DNA of 64,000 bases from Hoplostethus atlanticus (lineage: Eukaryota; Chordata; Actinopteri; Trachichthyiformes; Trachichthyidae): NCBI GenBank assembly GCA_034670405.1, contig JAXDDX010000074.1, positions 630,001 through 694,000 on the forward strand, written 5' to 3'. A program made the translations under genes and the position numbers. Shown piece after piece: positions 25,520-38,945 of the stretch. Numbering within the stretch: position 1 is the stretch's first letter; every line of letters begins with the position of its first letter. Below the pieces are notes generated by a model. It was not told the origin of the DNA and made no database searches. It saw only the letters and a list, made by a program, of their open reading frames with translations.

Positions 25520-28500
25520 GTGAGTAATCTCCTCAACAAAAAACAAAAACAAGTTATTTTTACCCAAAACACATACAGTAAAATCCAATTCTATATTTAA
25601 TATTAAAGTGCATTGATACATTTTAATTGAGATGTAGTCGAATCTAAATCACGTCTCTCTCTCTTCTCTCTCTCCCCAATTCTTCTCAATTTCTGACCCG
25701 AAAGACTGCGAGTCGGAAGGCAATACGTGCCACACCCATGCTGAGTGTCTGAAGGCTAAAAACAGATTTCTCTGCGTTTGCAAGTTGGGCTACCGTGGCG
25801 ATGGGCTGCTGTGCGAGGACATCGATGAGTGTCATTTGGGCGTGCATGGCTGTCACCCAAATGCCCAATGCTCCAACTCCCTGGGCAGCTTCAGCTGTGT
25901 CTGTCTCGCCGGATACATTGGGGATGGCACCCGCTGCCAGGACATTGACGAGTGCCTGACAGACAACGGGGGTTGCCACGCCAACGCCCAGTGTACCAAC
26001 CACGAGGGCAGGCGTGACTGCCAGTGTAGATCCGGTTTTAGTGGTAATGGCTTCCTGTGCTCTGATATTAATGAGTGCTCTAGATCAGGGATATGCCACT
26101 GGAATGCCACCTGCACCAACAACCCTGGATCCTATGTGTGTACCTGTAATTCCGGCTATAAGGGCAACGGCAACTACCTGTGTCTGGATATAGATGAATG
26201 TTCAGAGACTCCTGGTGTGTGTTCTGCCTCACTTGGTCATAAAGGATGTAAAAATCTCCCTGGCACCTACCATTGCACCTGCAACAATGGCTACAACAGC
26301 ATCGGAACCCAGACCTGTGAGGACATTGACGAATGTGCCATCAACCTCTGCAGTCAATTTGCAGATTGTGTGAACACCTTAGGGGCATATATGTGTACCT
26401 GTCATGATGGTTTTGTAGGGAATGGACTGACATGTGTAGACATTAACGAATGCAATGGAGCGAATCCGTGCGACCCCAATGCAGCTTGTACCAACTTACT
26501 CGGAACCTACGACTGCTCCTGTCGGGAAGGTTTCTCTGGAGACGGGCAAGCATGTGTGGATATTGATGAGTGTGCAACAAGTGGAATCTGCCCTGCTAAC
26601 ACTGTCTGCGTCAACACTGGGGGGGCGTACCACTGCGACTGTGGCAGAGGCTACTCCTACAACAGCAATAGCTCCAAGTGCCATGATCAGGACGAGTGCC
26701 TAATGGGCTACTGCAGCCACCACGCTACATGCACCAATATACCTGGCTCTTTTTCTTGCCAGTGTATGGATGGGTACAAGGGTGATGGTATCACCTGTGT
26801 GGATGTGGATGAATGTTCGCTGGCGCAGCATTGCCACTCCAATGCTATTTGCATTAACCTCAATGGCACCTACAACTGCAGCTGCCACGTGGGCTACTCT
26901 GGGGATGGGAAGATCCAGTGCAATGACGTGGATGAGTGTCTGGTGGATAATGGAGGGTGCAGGTACAAGGCTAGATGTGTCAACAACCAGGGTTCCTTCT
27001 CATGCACGTGTCAAAAAGGCTTCAACCTCATCAACCAGACTTTTTGCCAGGATATAGACGAGTGCCAGGAAGACGACAATCTATGTAACGTCAATGAACA
27101 GTGCACTAACACTGAGGGGTTATATGAGTGCTCCTGCCAGGTCGGCTATTCCCGCCCTGCCGACACCATGGACTGTGCTGATGTGGACGAGTGTAATGAC
27201 AGCCCATGCCATGCAAACGCCACATGCCTCAACACTATTGGCTCCCATACTTGCACCTGTATACAAGGTTTTATAGGGAATGGCACCCAGTGTGAGGATG
27301 TAGATGAGTGTTCACCAGACGGGTGAGTGCGATCCATGGGCACTGTGCATCAACTACCCAGGGGGCTTTTCCTGCTCTTGTCAGAAGGGTTTCACAGGCA
27401 ATGGCGTCTCTTGCGAGGACATGGATGAGTGTACCCTCCCGGATCCCATTTGCCCATCCATCTCAAAGTGTGTAAATTCACCGGGTTCTCACGTCTGCTC
27501 GTGTCTGAACGGCACGGTGGCCTACAATGACACCTGCGTGCCACCCAGTCCAAGGTGTAACCCTGCCTGCCACCCTCACGGACTGTGCCACCCTTCACCC
27601 ACCGGGTATCAGTGTGTGTGCGACCTGGGTTATGTGGGCGACGGGCTGACTTGCTCTGACATAGATGAGTGCCAGAGGAAAAACATTTGCCCCCAAAATG
27701 AGACCGAGTGTGTGAATACCCCAGGATCCTTCGCCTGCGTCTGCAAACAGGGCTATGTACGCAATGGGACGGAGTGTGTCGGTAAGTTTTTTTGTCTAAA
27801 TTATTCAAAGTATAATTGTTGTTCAAAGAGATAAAACACATTTTAACACCCAGCTCTTGTATCAAGAGGTCATTCATTCAAATTAACAAGCAAAGCCAGT
27901 ATTGGGACAATACTACTTACAATACTGGATTCAGCCTGAAGTGAAACAGATGCTACAACATTGATCCAAACGTAATCTCTGATATTAATCTCTGATAATG
28001 TAATATGTTGGAATGCGGTCAACCCTAATTCTCCCTCTGCCTCTCGCCTACCCTCCTAGATGTGAATGAGTGTGAGACGTGGCAGAAGGAGTGCAGTGAG
28101 TTTTCCCAGTGTGTGAACACTGTGGGCAGCCACCTCTGCTTCTGCCTCAGCGGCTTCACAGGCGATGGGAAGAACTGCTCTGGTAAGCATCTACCTCATT
28201 GTAAATCTGCATGCCACTTTGTTCCTTTGACTCATGTTTGCACTCTCCTGGGTTCTTTCTTTGTGCTTTCCATTTGGGGCTGTTTTGCTGACACTGACCC
28301 ATTTTGGATGAATTATAGACACTGATGAGTGCCAAATGAAAAATGGAGGATGCCATCCTGTTGCCAGCTGCACTAACACGCCCGGATCTTTCTCCTGTGC
28401 CTGCCTGCCGGGCACAGAAGGCACTGGCTTTGACTGCCAAGATGTGAACGAGTGTGAGCAGAACTCCACCCAGCCCCACAACTGCAGTGCCCAGGCTCTG

Positions 28501-31385
28501 TGCAGCAACACCAACGGGTCCTATCTCTGCCAGTGCCAGGACGGGTACCAGGGGGATGGCTTTGTTTGTGAGGATGTGGATGAATGCCAGGTGGCCACAA
28601 CCTGCAGCAGGAACATGACGTGTGACAACACTCCGGGTTCATACATCTGTACCTGTATCTTGGGCCAGGAATATGACGAGGGCGTATGCGTGAACAAAGT
28701 TGACTGCCTGAACGCCACTAGTGTCTGTCACTCCCACAGCAAATGCCACCCCGATCATGGCTCCTTCTACTGCCACTGCCAGGATGGTTATCAAGGCAAT
28801 GGCATTGATTGTCAGGATGTGAATGAGTGTAGCCAATCAAACATGGATCCGGTCCAGATCTGCCCGGCGTTCTCCTACTGCCTCAACACTAATGGCTCCT
28901 ACACCTGTGACTGCTGGGAAGGTTATCGTGGCAATGGGACACACTGCGAGGATGTGGACGAGTGCATGACAGGGAACTTCACTTGCCCCGATAACAGCAC
29001 CTGTATGAATGCAGAAGGGAGCTACCTCTGTCCCTGTGACCCAGGCTTCTCAGCTAACACCTCCCTGTGTTTGGATGTAGATGAGTGCTACCTTGGCCTT
29101 GTCCAGTGCCCTAACATGTCCGACTGCCTAAACACAGTGGGATCTTTCGTCTGTGAGTGCTGGGAAGGTTATCGTGGCAATGGGACACACTGCGAGGATG
29201 TGGACGAGTGCATGACAGGGAACTTCACTTGCCCCGATAACAGCACCTGTATGAATGCAGAAGGGAGCTACCTCTGTCCCTGTGACCCAGGCTTCTCAGC
29301 TAACACCTCCCTGTGTTTGGATGTAGATGAGTGCTACCTTGGCCTTGTCCAGTGCCCTAACATGTCCGACTGCCTAAACACAGTGGGATCTTTCGTCTGT
29401 GAGTGCTGGGAAGGCTATCGAGGGAACAACACGGTGTGCGAAGATATCGACGAGTGCCTAGACAACTCCACTTGCCCTGAGCATAGCACATGCATCAACA
29501 CCAATAGTAGCTACCTGTGTCCCTGTGACTTAGGATTCTCCAGCATGGATGACCTGTGTGAGGATATTGACGAATGCAGTGGGACAGAGCTGGGGGAGCT
29601 CTGCGCCAATGGGACATGTATGAATACTATCGGCTCGTACTATTGTAAATGCATGAAAGGGTTCTGGAGCAATGTCACAGAGTGTGTGGATGTGGATGAA
29701 TGCTCTGATGCCCTCAACTCTTCAGTGTGTCAGCGCAATTCTACATGTGTCAACATGCCTGGGTCCTACTATTGCCCCTGCGATAATGGTTTCATTCTGA
29801 ATGGTACAGAGTGCCAGGATGTGGATGAGTGTGACGGCTCAGGTGGCACCCCTTGCCCAGAGTACTCGTGGTGTAACAACACAGTGGGGTCCTTCATGTG
29901 CCCATGTTTGCTGGGGTATACGCTCGTAGGCCTAGACTGTGAGGATATAGATGAATGCACGGACAACACCACTTGCCGCTTTGACCAGGTATGCACCAAC
30001 TACCCTGGAGAATACAACTGCTCCTGTTTAGAGGGGTATCACGAGGAGGAGGGGAGGTGCCTTGACACCAATGAATGTGAGAATACACCATGCCACCCTC
30101 TGGCACGGTGTTGGAACAGTGCCGGGTCATTTTCATGCCACTGCCCTCTGGGCCACACTGGCAATGGCACCTGGTGCGAAGATGTGGATGAGTGTGTCGC
30201 CCTGACTGAGCCGTGCCACCCTCGCGCTCACTGCCACAACACCCCGGGGTCCTTTTTATGCGTGTGTGCGCCAGGCTTCATGGGCATCGGGCCACTGTGT
30301 GTGGACTTGGATGAGTGCTACCAAGACAGCGGGCAGTGTCACCCTGCTGCGACCTGTTCCAACCTTGTAGGAGGTTTCAAATGCTTGTGTGGTCAGGGCT
30401 GGGATGCCACCAAGGACAATGGCCATGGAGAGGGAGGATGTGTGGACCGGGATGAGTGTGTGTCAGCCATGGTTTGCCCTGGGCAAACAACCTGTACCAA
30501 CCTACCAGGGTCTTTCAACTGTTTCTGTCCCATGAACAGCACAGTGTGTAAAGAGATGACTCAGAAGGGTGGGCTGTGCCTTTTATTAGTCGGCTTCACA
30601 AATTAACTGAACTGCTGATTCTATACTGCTCTCTATATTTGCCAATCAAAGGTTTTTGTGTGTATCATTTAATGTGTCTAGTTTTGGTGATTTATTATAT
30701 TTGGACCTGGGGCTTCAGTAATCTGTTGAAGTCACTTGATGGGAGTATTGCTGACTGTGCTACTCGCTGACAAACTGTGTTCCCCCAATAGAGAGCAACT
30801 TGTACCCCTTTGGAACTGAGGTGGGTGATAAAGGAGTGGAGGTAGCCACAGAGGATGTAAACTCTCCTTATATCACACATCCAATGGGTTTCCCCTTCAT
30901 GGGCAAACTATACAAAAGGGTTTATGTGAGTATCTAAACACATTCAATCACGTACAATGCATTGCAGTAGAATACAATATCATGCATCTTTAGTCTTGGG
31001 TGCGCTGCAGACTAGCCATTGAGACTTTAGAGATCAAAGATGTTTCACTTCCTTCACTTTCTTCACATCCATACCCGACACCAGAATTTAAATTGGGTAA
31101 ATAGGGCAAGTCTCAAAATGGGACGCCATTTGGGGGGTTATATGTCTTGCTCGAGGGTGCACAGTTGTAGTGTAGCAGTAGGAGTAGTAACAATAGTGTA
31201 CACAGCTCTCAAATTGAGATCAAGGTAGACTAAATTACATAAAGTGAAAGAAATACTGACATGTAGGTAGAGGCAACATTACCCAATGTACAATGTCACA
31301 ATATTGCAGCTTATTCATAAAATTATCATATGATGTCAGAAGAAGACAGAAATTGTCAGTTTCATAGTCACAATCTTTGATGAAA

Positions 31386-31463
<78 letters not shown>

Positions 31464-34400
31464 CTCTGACAACGGCTTCGTCCAGTTTCAATCCATCACT
31501 GAGAATGAGCAGCTTCTGCTTCCTGTCCCTTTCCCTGAGGGTTTCCGTGGCAACGAGAGTTTGGCCCTGCTGGCAGTGTTCTGGGACGATGCCGACCTCA
31601 CCCTCGGGGACGGGCGGCTGTTCTATCAGGTTAGAGGTCATGAGGGGTCGAAGGTCAACCTGGAGACTCATATCCAAAGTGACAAATAAAAGTGTTTGTT
31701 TAATGTCAGTCCAGAGGAGGAACCCTCTCTTGGTATGATGGAGAGATTTGGGTGTTTGTATGTACCTGAAAGAATGAAGAAAAACACAAGGCATTGATGT
31801 CATATGAACGCTCAGTTTTTTATTTTATTGCATTGCATTTATTGTTTTTAAGTTAAGTGTTAATGCCTACGTACATTTGATAAGACAAGCTCTCGTGTCT
31901 TAAAGTTATATCTGAGCATTCAAAGACACGAGGCAAAGATTTCTGTTTTACCCCCCCCCCCCCCTCTCTTCCCAATTTTCTCTCACTCTCTCAGGAATAC
32001 CATGAGCTGAATGTGTCAGACATCTACTCTGAGATAGTTTTCAATCGCACAACAAACGACGTGACGGAGTTCGAGCAGCAGAGGAACAGGTCTGCCTTCT
32101 CCCCTGTCTGGATCCTCAAGATCACCTGGGACCACGTGATGCCCATCTCCTACCAGAGGGTCAACCTGTCGGAGGTAAAGGGATTGTGCATGCCGTATGA
32201 AAATAAGGTCTTGTTTTCTTGGTCACTGATTTAACTATACAACATGGTTGGTATGGGACCTTTTCATAAGCTGAGAAACTGTGAGAATGCATCTTTACTT
32301 TCAGCTTTTTCTGATCTCCCGTGAATGATTACTAATTCGGTATGAGGTTTTGGTTGTCCCCTTTAGTATTTTTAGTCTAACTTAAGTCTAACTTAAACTT
32401 ATGTGCCATATCTTGTTGCCTATATCTAGTTGAAAAATTGGTTAGTGAGAGGTGGAATGGAGCAGTTTGCCTCCCTTGATTGTCCTTTATGTTCTATTGT
32501 TGAGTGCAACGTGAGCCCTTGATGTGTCAGCCAGAAGAATGAAGATATTCAGTCACACCTCCTCCAAGACTCTCAAGCCTTATTATTTCTTCCCTTTGGC
32601 GCCACCTTGGGGCTGATTCAAGTGATTGAATGCTGAATGTAATATTGTTCCATTGTGTGTCTATTTTATGTCTTGCATGCAATATGTATGTCCTTTTGTA
32701 CTGTATGTGAGGTCCTGTTGTTCTTTTACTCTGTGTACTATACTAATATCCAAGTTTTCCATGTGACTCAGTTGGTGATGTAGTGGTAAACCTCCAGTCG
32801 ATGGTCATTAGAAGTTGAATAGCCAGCAGTCTAAACAAAATTCAATCATATTTTGATTTATTTATGCTTTTTCTCCTTAAAAGACCCTATCTTCATACAA
32901 CTTGCATCAGTTTGATACTCCTTACAATGATGTATACTATGAATATACGTCATAAAGATTTATGTGAGCCTAAAAAGGTGGGTTTACCCTCCACTACATC
33001 CCTGGTCACCAAGGCTAATTCCTCTACTTATACTGTACTTGACGTTTGGTTCTGATTCTGATTGTGGTTTCCAGACTAATACCTTCCAGTGCATTCTGAC
33101 CACGGATGGAGTACGCTCCTTCGCCCTCCTGCGCTATGGTGACATGCTCTGGGGCCCTGGCCAGAGGATCCACCACAACGCGCTCATCGGCTATACAGAC
33201 GGAGCAAAGATCTTCCACGCTGAGACCACCATCCCGCCAGAGAACCTCTTTGGCCCCGGGGGCCGATACAGGCCCCAGCAGGTGAATGGGACCATGGGGA
33301 AGCTAGGCCAGCTGGTGTATGATTTAAAAGGACCACCGGGGGCAGACTCAGACCCAGGTATGAGGTGCCAGGTGTGGGCAATGATGGAGCCTGACCCTGC
33401 AGAGTGGGCGACTGGACTGTCTTCATGTCCCTGTACCCATGCCCAGGCTCTGAAGGACATGGCATTCAGGCCAGAGACACCGGTCATCAATAAGGCCTCC
33501 AGAGAGAGGGGGCGGCGCTGGGGGGCCAGCAGGGGGCACGTCTTCCAGTCCATCCTGCCCAACAGACATGGGTCAGGGAAGAGTTGTGTGTACGAACCCC
33601 AAGGTTCTCTGCAGGCTGGGTACAGCGAACGCTACTTCTCTGGATACACCACACAGCAGCATATTGGTAATACATGTTATTCTAAATCATCAGAAACACT
33701 ACCATACATGGGCTTGCAGTACTGTCACCAGCTTCGGGTCATCTCTAATACATAGACTAAATGTTCTAGGTCAGTAAGGGATATTTTTTTAACAAGGGCT
33801 GTAGTCAAGACCACCTCAGATGAGTCCAAGTCAAGACCAGGTCCAGTCAAGTTCAAGTCAAAACCAGGTCCAAAGGGGTCGAGACCAAGTCAAGACCGAG
33901 GCAAAAGCAAATAGTACTAGAGACTCCTATCCTGTTTATACTATAATTATTATTTATTCTGTACATATTTAGCGTATTCATTTCACACTGTTCATTCTGC
34001 CAATATTGTCCATACTGTATATCTTAGCATGTTCATATCTATCCCTTACTGTTATTTAATATTTATATTACCACTACATATGTACATGCACTTTACTGCT
34101 ATTTGCACTTCTGGTTAGACGCCAAACTGCATTTCGTTGTCTCAGTACTTGTACTCTGTGCAATGACAATAAAGCTGAATCTAATCTAATCTTAAAACCA
34201 AAATAGGCATTAAACAGTGTATGTGTATGTGTCCATGAAATGACACAATTATTTGTAGTGCTAGGTGGGAAATAAACTAAAGATCAGTAAAATTCACTAT
34301 TTTTATATTTTTAGATAGGTGGAAGTCAGGTCATCATCCAATAGTGGCCGAGACCAAGACTTAAAAAAAGTGGTCGTGAGACCAGACTCCAGCATTACAG

Positions 34401-37400
34401 TCCTATTTTCATTATTTTGCCTTTTAGTCATTTAGCTGACACTCTTATCCAGAATAGCTTTCAGTGAGTGAGTCAGAAGGGGTTCAATGTTTTGCTCAAG
34501 GACACTTCAACAGGACACTTGGCTGCTGCTGGGATCAAACCTGAGACCTTCCGGTTCCAGCCTGTCTGGCCACTAGGCCACACCGCCACTAGGTGGCGTT
34601 ATCCCTCTTACTTTTCTGACGCAGGATTTGATGAAATGTCTTTCTCTCTCCAGACGAGGACCTCCTGCCATTCCAGTGGTGTTGTATTCAGTCTCCTCTG
34701 TGCCACCGTTACCTCGAGAAGCGACCCCTGGACCGTTGCCAAGGCTACGGCTGGGGCAGCCCTGACTGCTGCATCCCGGCCAAGAGTGCAACACAGGGTG
34801 TCGGTGAGGGACTCTTTTTTTTTTTTTTTCCAGTGAAAACAAAAGCTAATTAAAATTTAGTGGATATAATCGGGATTTGATGTTTTGGTGGCAAATTATA
34901 TTAGAAGTCAGGACTGTGCCATATTTAGGGTTTAGGTGAACTGACAGCCCTGCATCCTGTGTTTATTTATGTTTGTATGTATGTATGTATGTAGAAGAAT
35001 ACCATGAAACCACAATGTAGGGCTGGTCTGCTCCCTTGTAATTGAATTGAGACTAGGATGACACCCACCATGCCTTATTTGATGTCCAAGCTGTCTTTTT
35101 AGTTGCGCAGGTCTCAGTGATATAGGTAGTAGTAACTGCACACTCAAAAAGTAAGGATGGATGATTGAAAGGTTCTTTCACTTCTTTGCATTGAACATGA
35201 GACATTTGCTGCTTTGCACTTTACACTTTTGCACTTGTTTAACCCATGGAAAGCCTGCCACCCTCGCTTTCTGACAGTGTGCACGTTTCCCAGCACTTAC
35301 TCTTACCTTTAATCAGAGACAACCACCATATGACAGTTTTCGCCCCTTGCAGGAATGGTGTACGGCAGCCTGCATTTCATCACGTTCAACGGGGCGAAGT
35401 ATTCCTTCAAGGCCCTCGGAGAGTTTGTGATAGTGCGGCTCTCCTCCAGCACTCGCTTTAATGTCTTTACCCTGCAAGCGGCGACTGGCATGCTGCAGAT
35501 CGACGCGCAGCCCAGACAGGTCCCAGTGGTGGTGCGCATGGCTGCCTTCCACCAGGGCATCGGCAAGGTCAGTCTGCGTATGTGTGTGTGTGTGTGTGTG
35601 TGTGTGAGATACAGAAAGTAAGAGTGTGCTTTCTGAAAGATAATTGTTGTTTTTCCTCCCCTCCTGTGTATATGTATCAGAACAAGAATCCAGCAATAAA
35701 TACTCTTTTGGTCATGAGTGGTTTGTGAACTAGGGGATCTCTGTTGTTTTGCATTGGCTGTTACTTGCTTGGAGTACCAATGTATTATATTTCTTTATGA
35801 TAGACAACTTATCTGACTGTATCGCAAGTGTCCTGATGCTGCAAACTGCACCCATCCGGTCCTTCACGCAGGTTAAAAGAAACACCAATGCTTACTTGTA
35901 AATGATATTTACAGTTTTTATATATCTGATATTTCTATTTTTTCCAGATTGAGTGGAGGTGTGCAGAGAAAGGGCAGGGACTGCAGGTTCTTGTGGACGA
36001 TGCTGAAGTCCCAGTTTCTGTTGGTAATGATCTGCACACAGCGTCAAAAGGCCATTATATGAAAGCACTGTGTTGTAACCAGCAATGTAGTGGCAAATTA
36101 AAGGGCGGGGGGAACTAGGAACTCTACTCACTGATGACCATAAAGCAAGCAAATGCACATTCATATTAATTTTATTATATTGAAGGAAACCTAATTTCAT
36201 GCAACTTCCAATTCCGTCTCATAAACCAGATAGATGCATTCTCCCATGATGAGATCCTTCTCTGATTGGCTGAGTCACTTTCAAACCCATTGTTGCTGCT
36301 AAACACACAGCTGACCGAAAATCACCGTATGGTTGCAGCAGTGAATCAGAGTTGGGACAGAAATGTATGTTGTAGCACTACAACCAATAACTACATTTAA
36401 TCAGTTTACTTTCGTTATGTTGGAGTCACAGGATCCCGGCATAGAACTCGGATTATGTGTAATCCCAATGTTAGCTGTTCTAAATTGCTTAATTTATCAC
36501 CTTGCCCCCCTTGCTGTCTCTCTAGGTGTGGTGCACGTGGGTGAGGAGGGCTTTGCTGTGCGCTGTACGTCGGTGAGTCGCTGCGCGGCAGTGTATGCTG
36601 GGGGTTTCCATGTGGTGGTGTGGCGGGATGAGGGCACCAGTCATCTGGCGGCCATAGTGGAGGTTCCCCAGACCTTCTACACCCACACCATGGGTTTGCT
36701 TGGCCACTGGAACTCTGACCCCGCCAACAACTTCCTCATGTCCGACGGCAGGGTCCTCCCCTCGCCCAACCTCACCTCCCCCTCAGAGGAGAGCCTGCAT
36801 CGCTTCGGCCTGTCCTGTGAGTAGACTGCGTTAATGTTTACACCCACGTCTATACCCACGTCTATGTCTATACGCATATCTACAACTGTGTGGACCCATG
36901 TCTTCGTGTCCCTAGGGGCAGTCCCAGGCCCAGAGAGGCTGCTGCTCTTTCAACCTTCGGTCCCGTTGGTTCATGTCTCCACTGAGGACCTGGAGGCCAC
37001 GGTGAGTCCTAGTGAACTGGACCACGTGAGGACGATCTGCCACGATAGCATGGAGTGTGTCCATGACACACTGGCAGGCAGCTCCGACCTGGGCCTGCTG
37101 AGTCTGAAAGCCCAGAGGCAATATAGAGACCTGGCTCAGCTCTATGGTAAGCTCTGCTACATACTATTTTGGAAAGATTATTTTCATGATATTTCTTCTT
37201 TATGAGATTTATTAGACAATAGGAAAAATGGGAGTGAAAGAGGGAGGACCCCATGCGCCGTGAGTGGTCATGAGCTGGGCACCAAGCCACTAGGGTGGTC
37301 CGAGATAGGTGGACTTGACCCAAGCCCCATACATTAATATGACTTGCACAGCATTCATTCATGTGGTTAAAACTATTCTAAAGATTTCCCAATGAGATTC

Positions 37401-37792
37401 ACATTTTCTGATTTGATACGTGTCCTGTGCTGTACAGGCAATATGCCTCCCATAGTGACAGAGCCCACAGTGATCCGTGGTAAGGTCAACTCTACTCTCA
37501 ACGTCCAGATCGTCGCCCAGGACGCTAATGGAGACCCTATCACCTACTCGCTGCTCTACCCCAGGCCTCCAAAGGCTTACATCGACAAAGGTGAGGCACA
37601 CACACGCGCGCATACGCACACACACACACACACACAACCTCACTTTTGCCTCAAACCTCGGTGCCAAAGAAAGCCCACTCTTGTTGCCGAAGATGACGTT
37701 ACTTGTGACATTTATTAGCGAGATGGTGAAGCTTTGCCAGGGGTGCTGTCTCTCTGCAGATGGGACATTTGAGAGCTGAGTCATGGGATGGA

Positions 37793-37826
<34 letters not shown>

Positions 37827-38863
37827 TAGCACTCTGTAGAAGTATGAAATATTGTTCCGTTCCATACACAGGATTTTCTGTATCTTTACCCTGTGTCACT
37901 TCACATATTGTAATATTTGTTGTTGTGACTATTAATCTTCATTTTTAGAAGAATATTTAATAGTATATATATTATATATATATATATATTTAATAGTCCT
38001 ATTGGCCAGCCAACGCGCATCATATTGAACACTGACCAAAACATTCAAATCCAATCAAGAATTCTTGAAAAAGGAATTGGAAAGTGTGTGAATCCTCACA
38101 TTAGTCATAAACTCCATTTCTTGACGCCGTCATTTTGACCTGACAGCGAACCACATCGGATCACAATATTGCCCTTAACTTTGTATCTTCTTCTCCAGGC
38201 TATGGCATCTTGATGTGGACACCCGTCAGCATCCAGCCCGTCCACCTGACCATCAAGGTCAAGGACGCCCTCATCAGCTCCCTGCTCACCCCCATCCTGC
38301 AGCTCTGCAACTGCCTCAACGGAGGGACCTGCCAGTACGACAGCATTGCAGAAAACCACCTGCAGGGAAAGTTCCAGGTACTTTCTTTACATTTTGACGT
38401 TTTAAGCATTTAGCTGATGATATTGACTTACAATAAATGCAATGGTAGGAAAGCTTAATTTCCTCGATCAACAAATACTACAAAATTAAGGAGTGTACGC
38501 AACTTGGACGTCATAGAAAATTCCCACTTTTCATTTTTGTCAATTTGTTGGGTCATTCATGTGCGTTAAACTCACAATTGCAGTATTACAGACAGCACTT
38601 GAAGGCAGCATACGTATACGTCAACAATAGGGAAGGGTCCTATGCTCAAGAGGCTTTAAGCAGCTAAAAACAAGTCAGTTAGCCTGTAGAAACTGACCAC
38701 AAGGTGTTAAGTCCTCTCGTCCAGTTAGCAGATGAAAGTTAGCAACCATAAAAAAACAAAGAGTAATTCTAGGAACAAAGAATAAACCACAGTACAATTC
38801 AAAAGAGGTTACTTACAAAAGCAAAGGACCTGCACAGTCAATGGGATGCAGCATCATTTTTGA

Positions 38864-38945
<82 letters not shown>

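Larger units (their letters stand above)
33360..34803 (+). other. AMOP domain exons
   Basis: The second half of exon 33075-33666 reads [20 protein letters not shown] then [11 protein letters not shown], the start of an AMOP domain (W then CPCT is diagnostic). Exon 34654-34803 supplies the closing cysteines: [36 protein letters not shown] domains occur in MUC4, SUSD2, isthmins and Mesh, all extracellular adhesion or matrix-associated proteins. Confidence 0.9.

Noticed and set aside
27326..27361. A mini-intron using the GTGAGT at the EGF frame break
   Set aside because: The next usable AG would make an intron under 40 bases, and the sequence removed is clearly the middle of an EGF domain.
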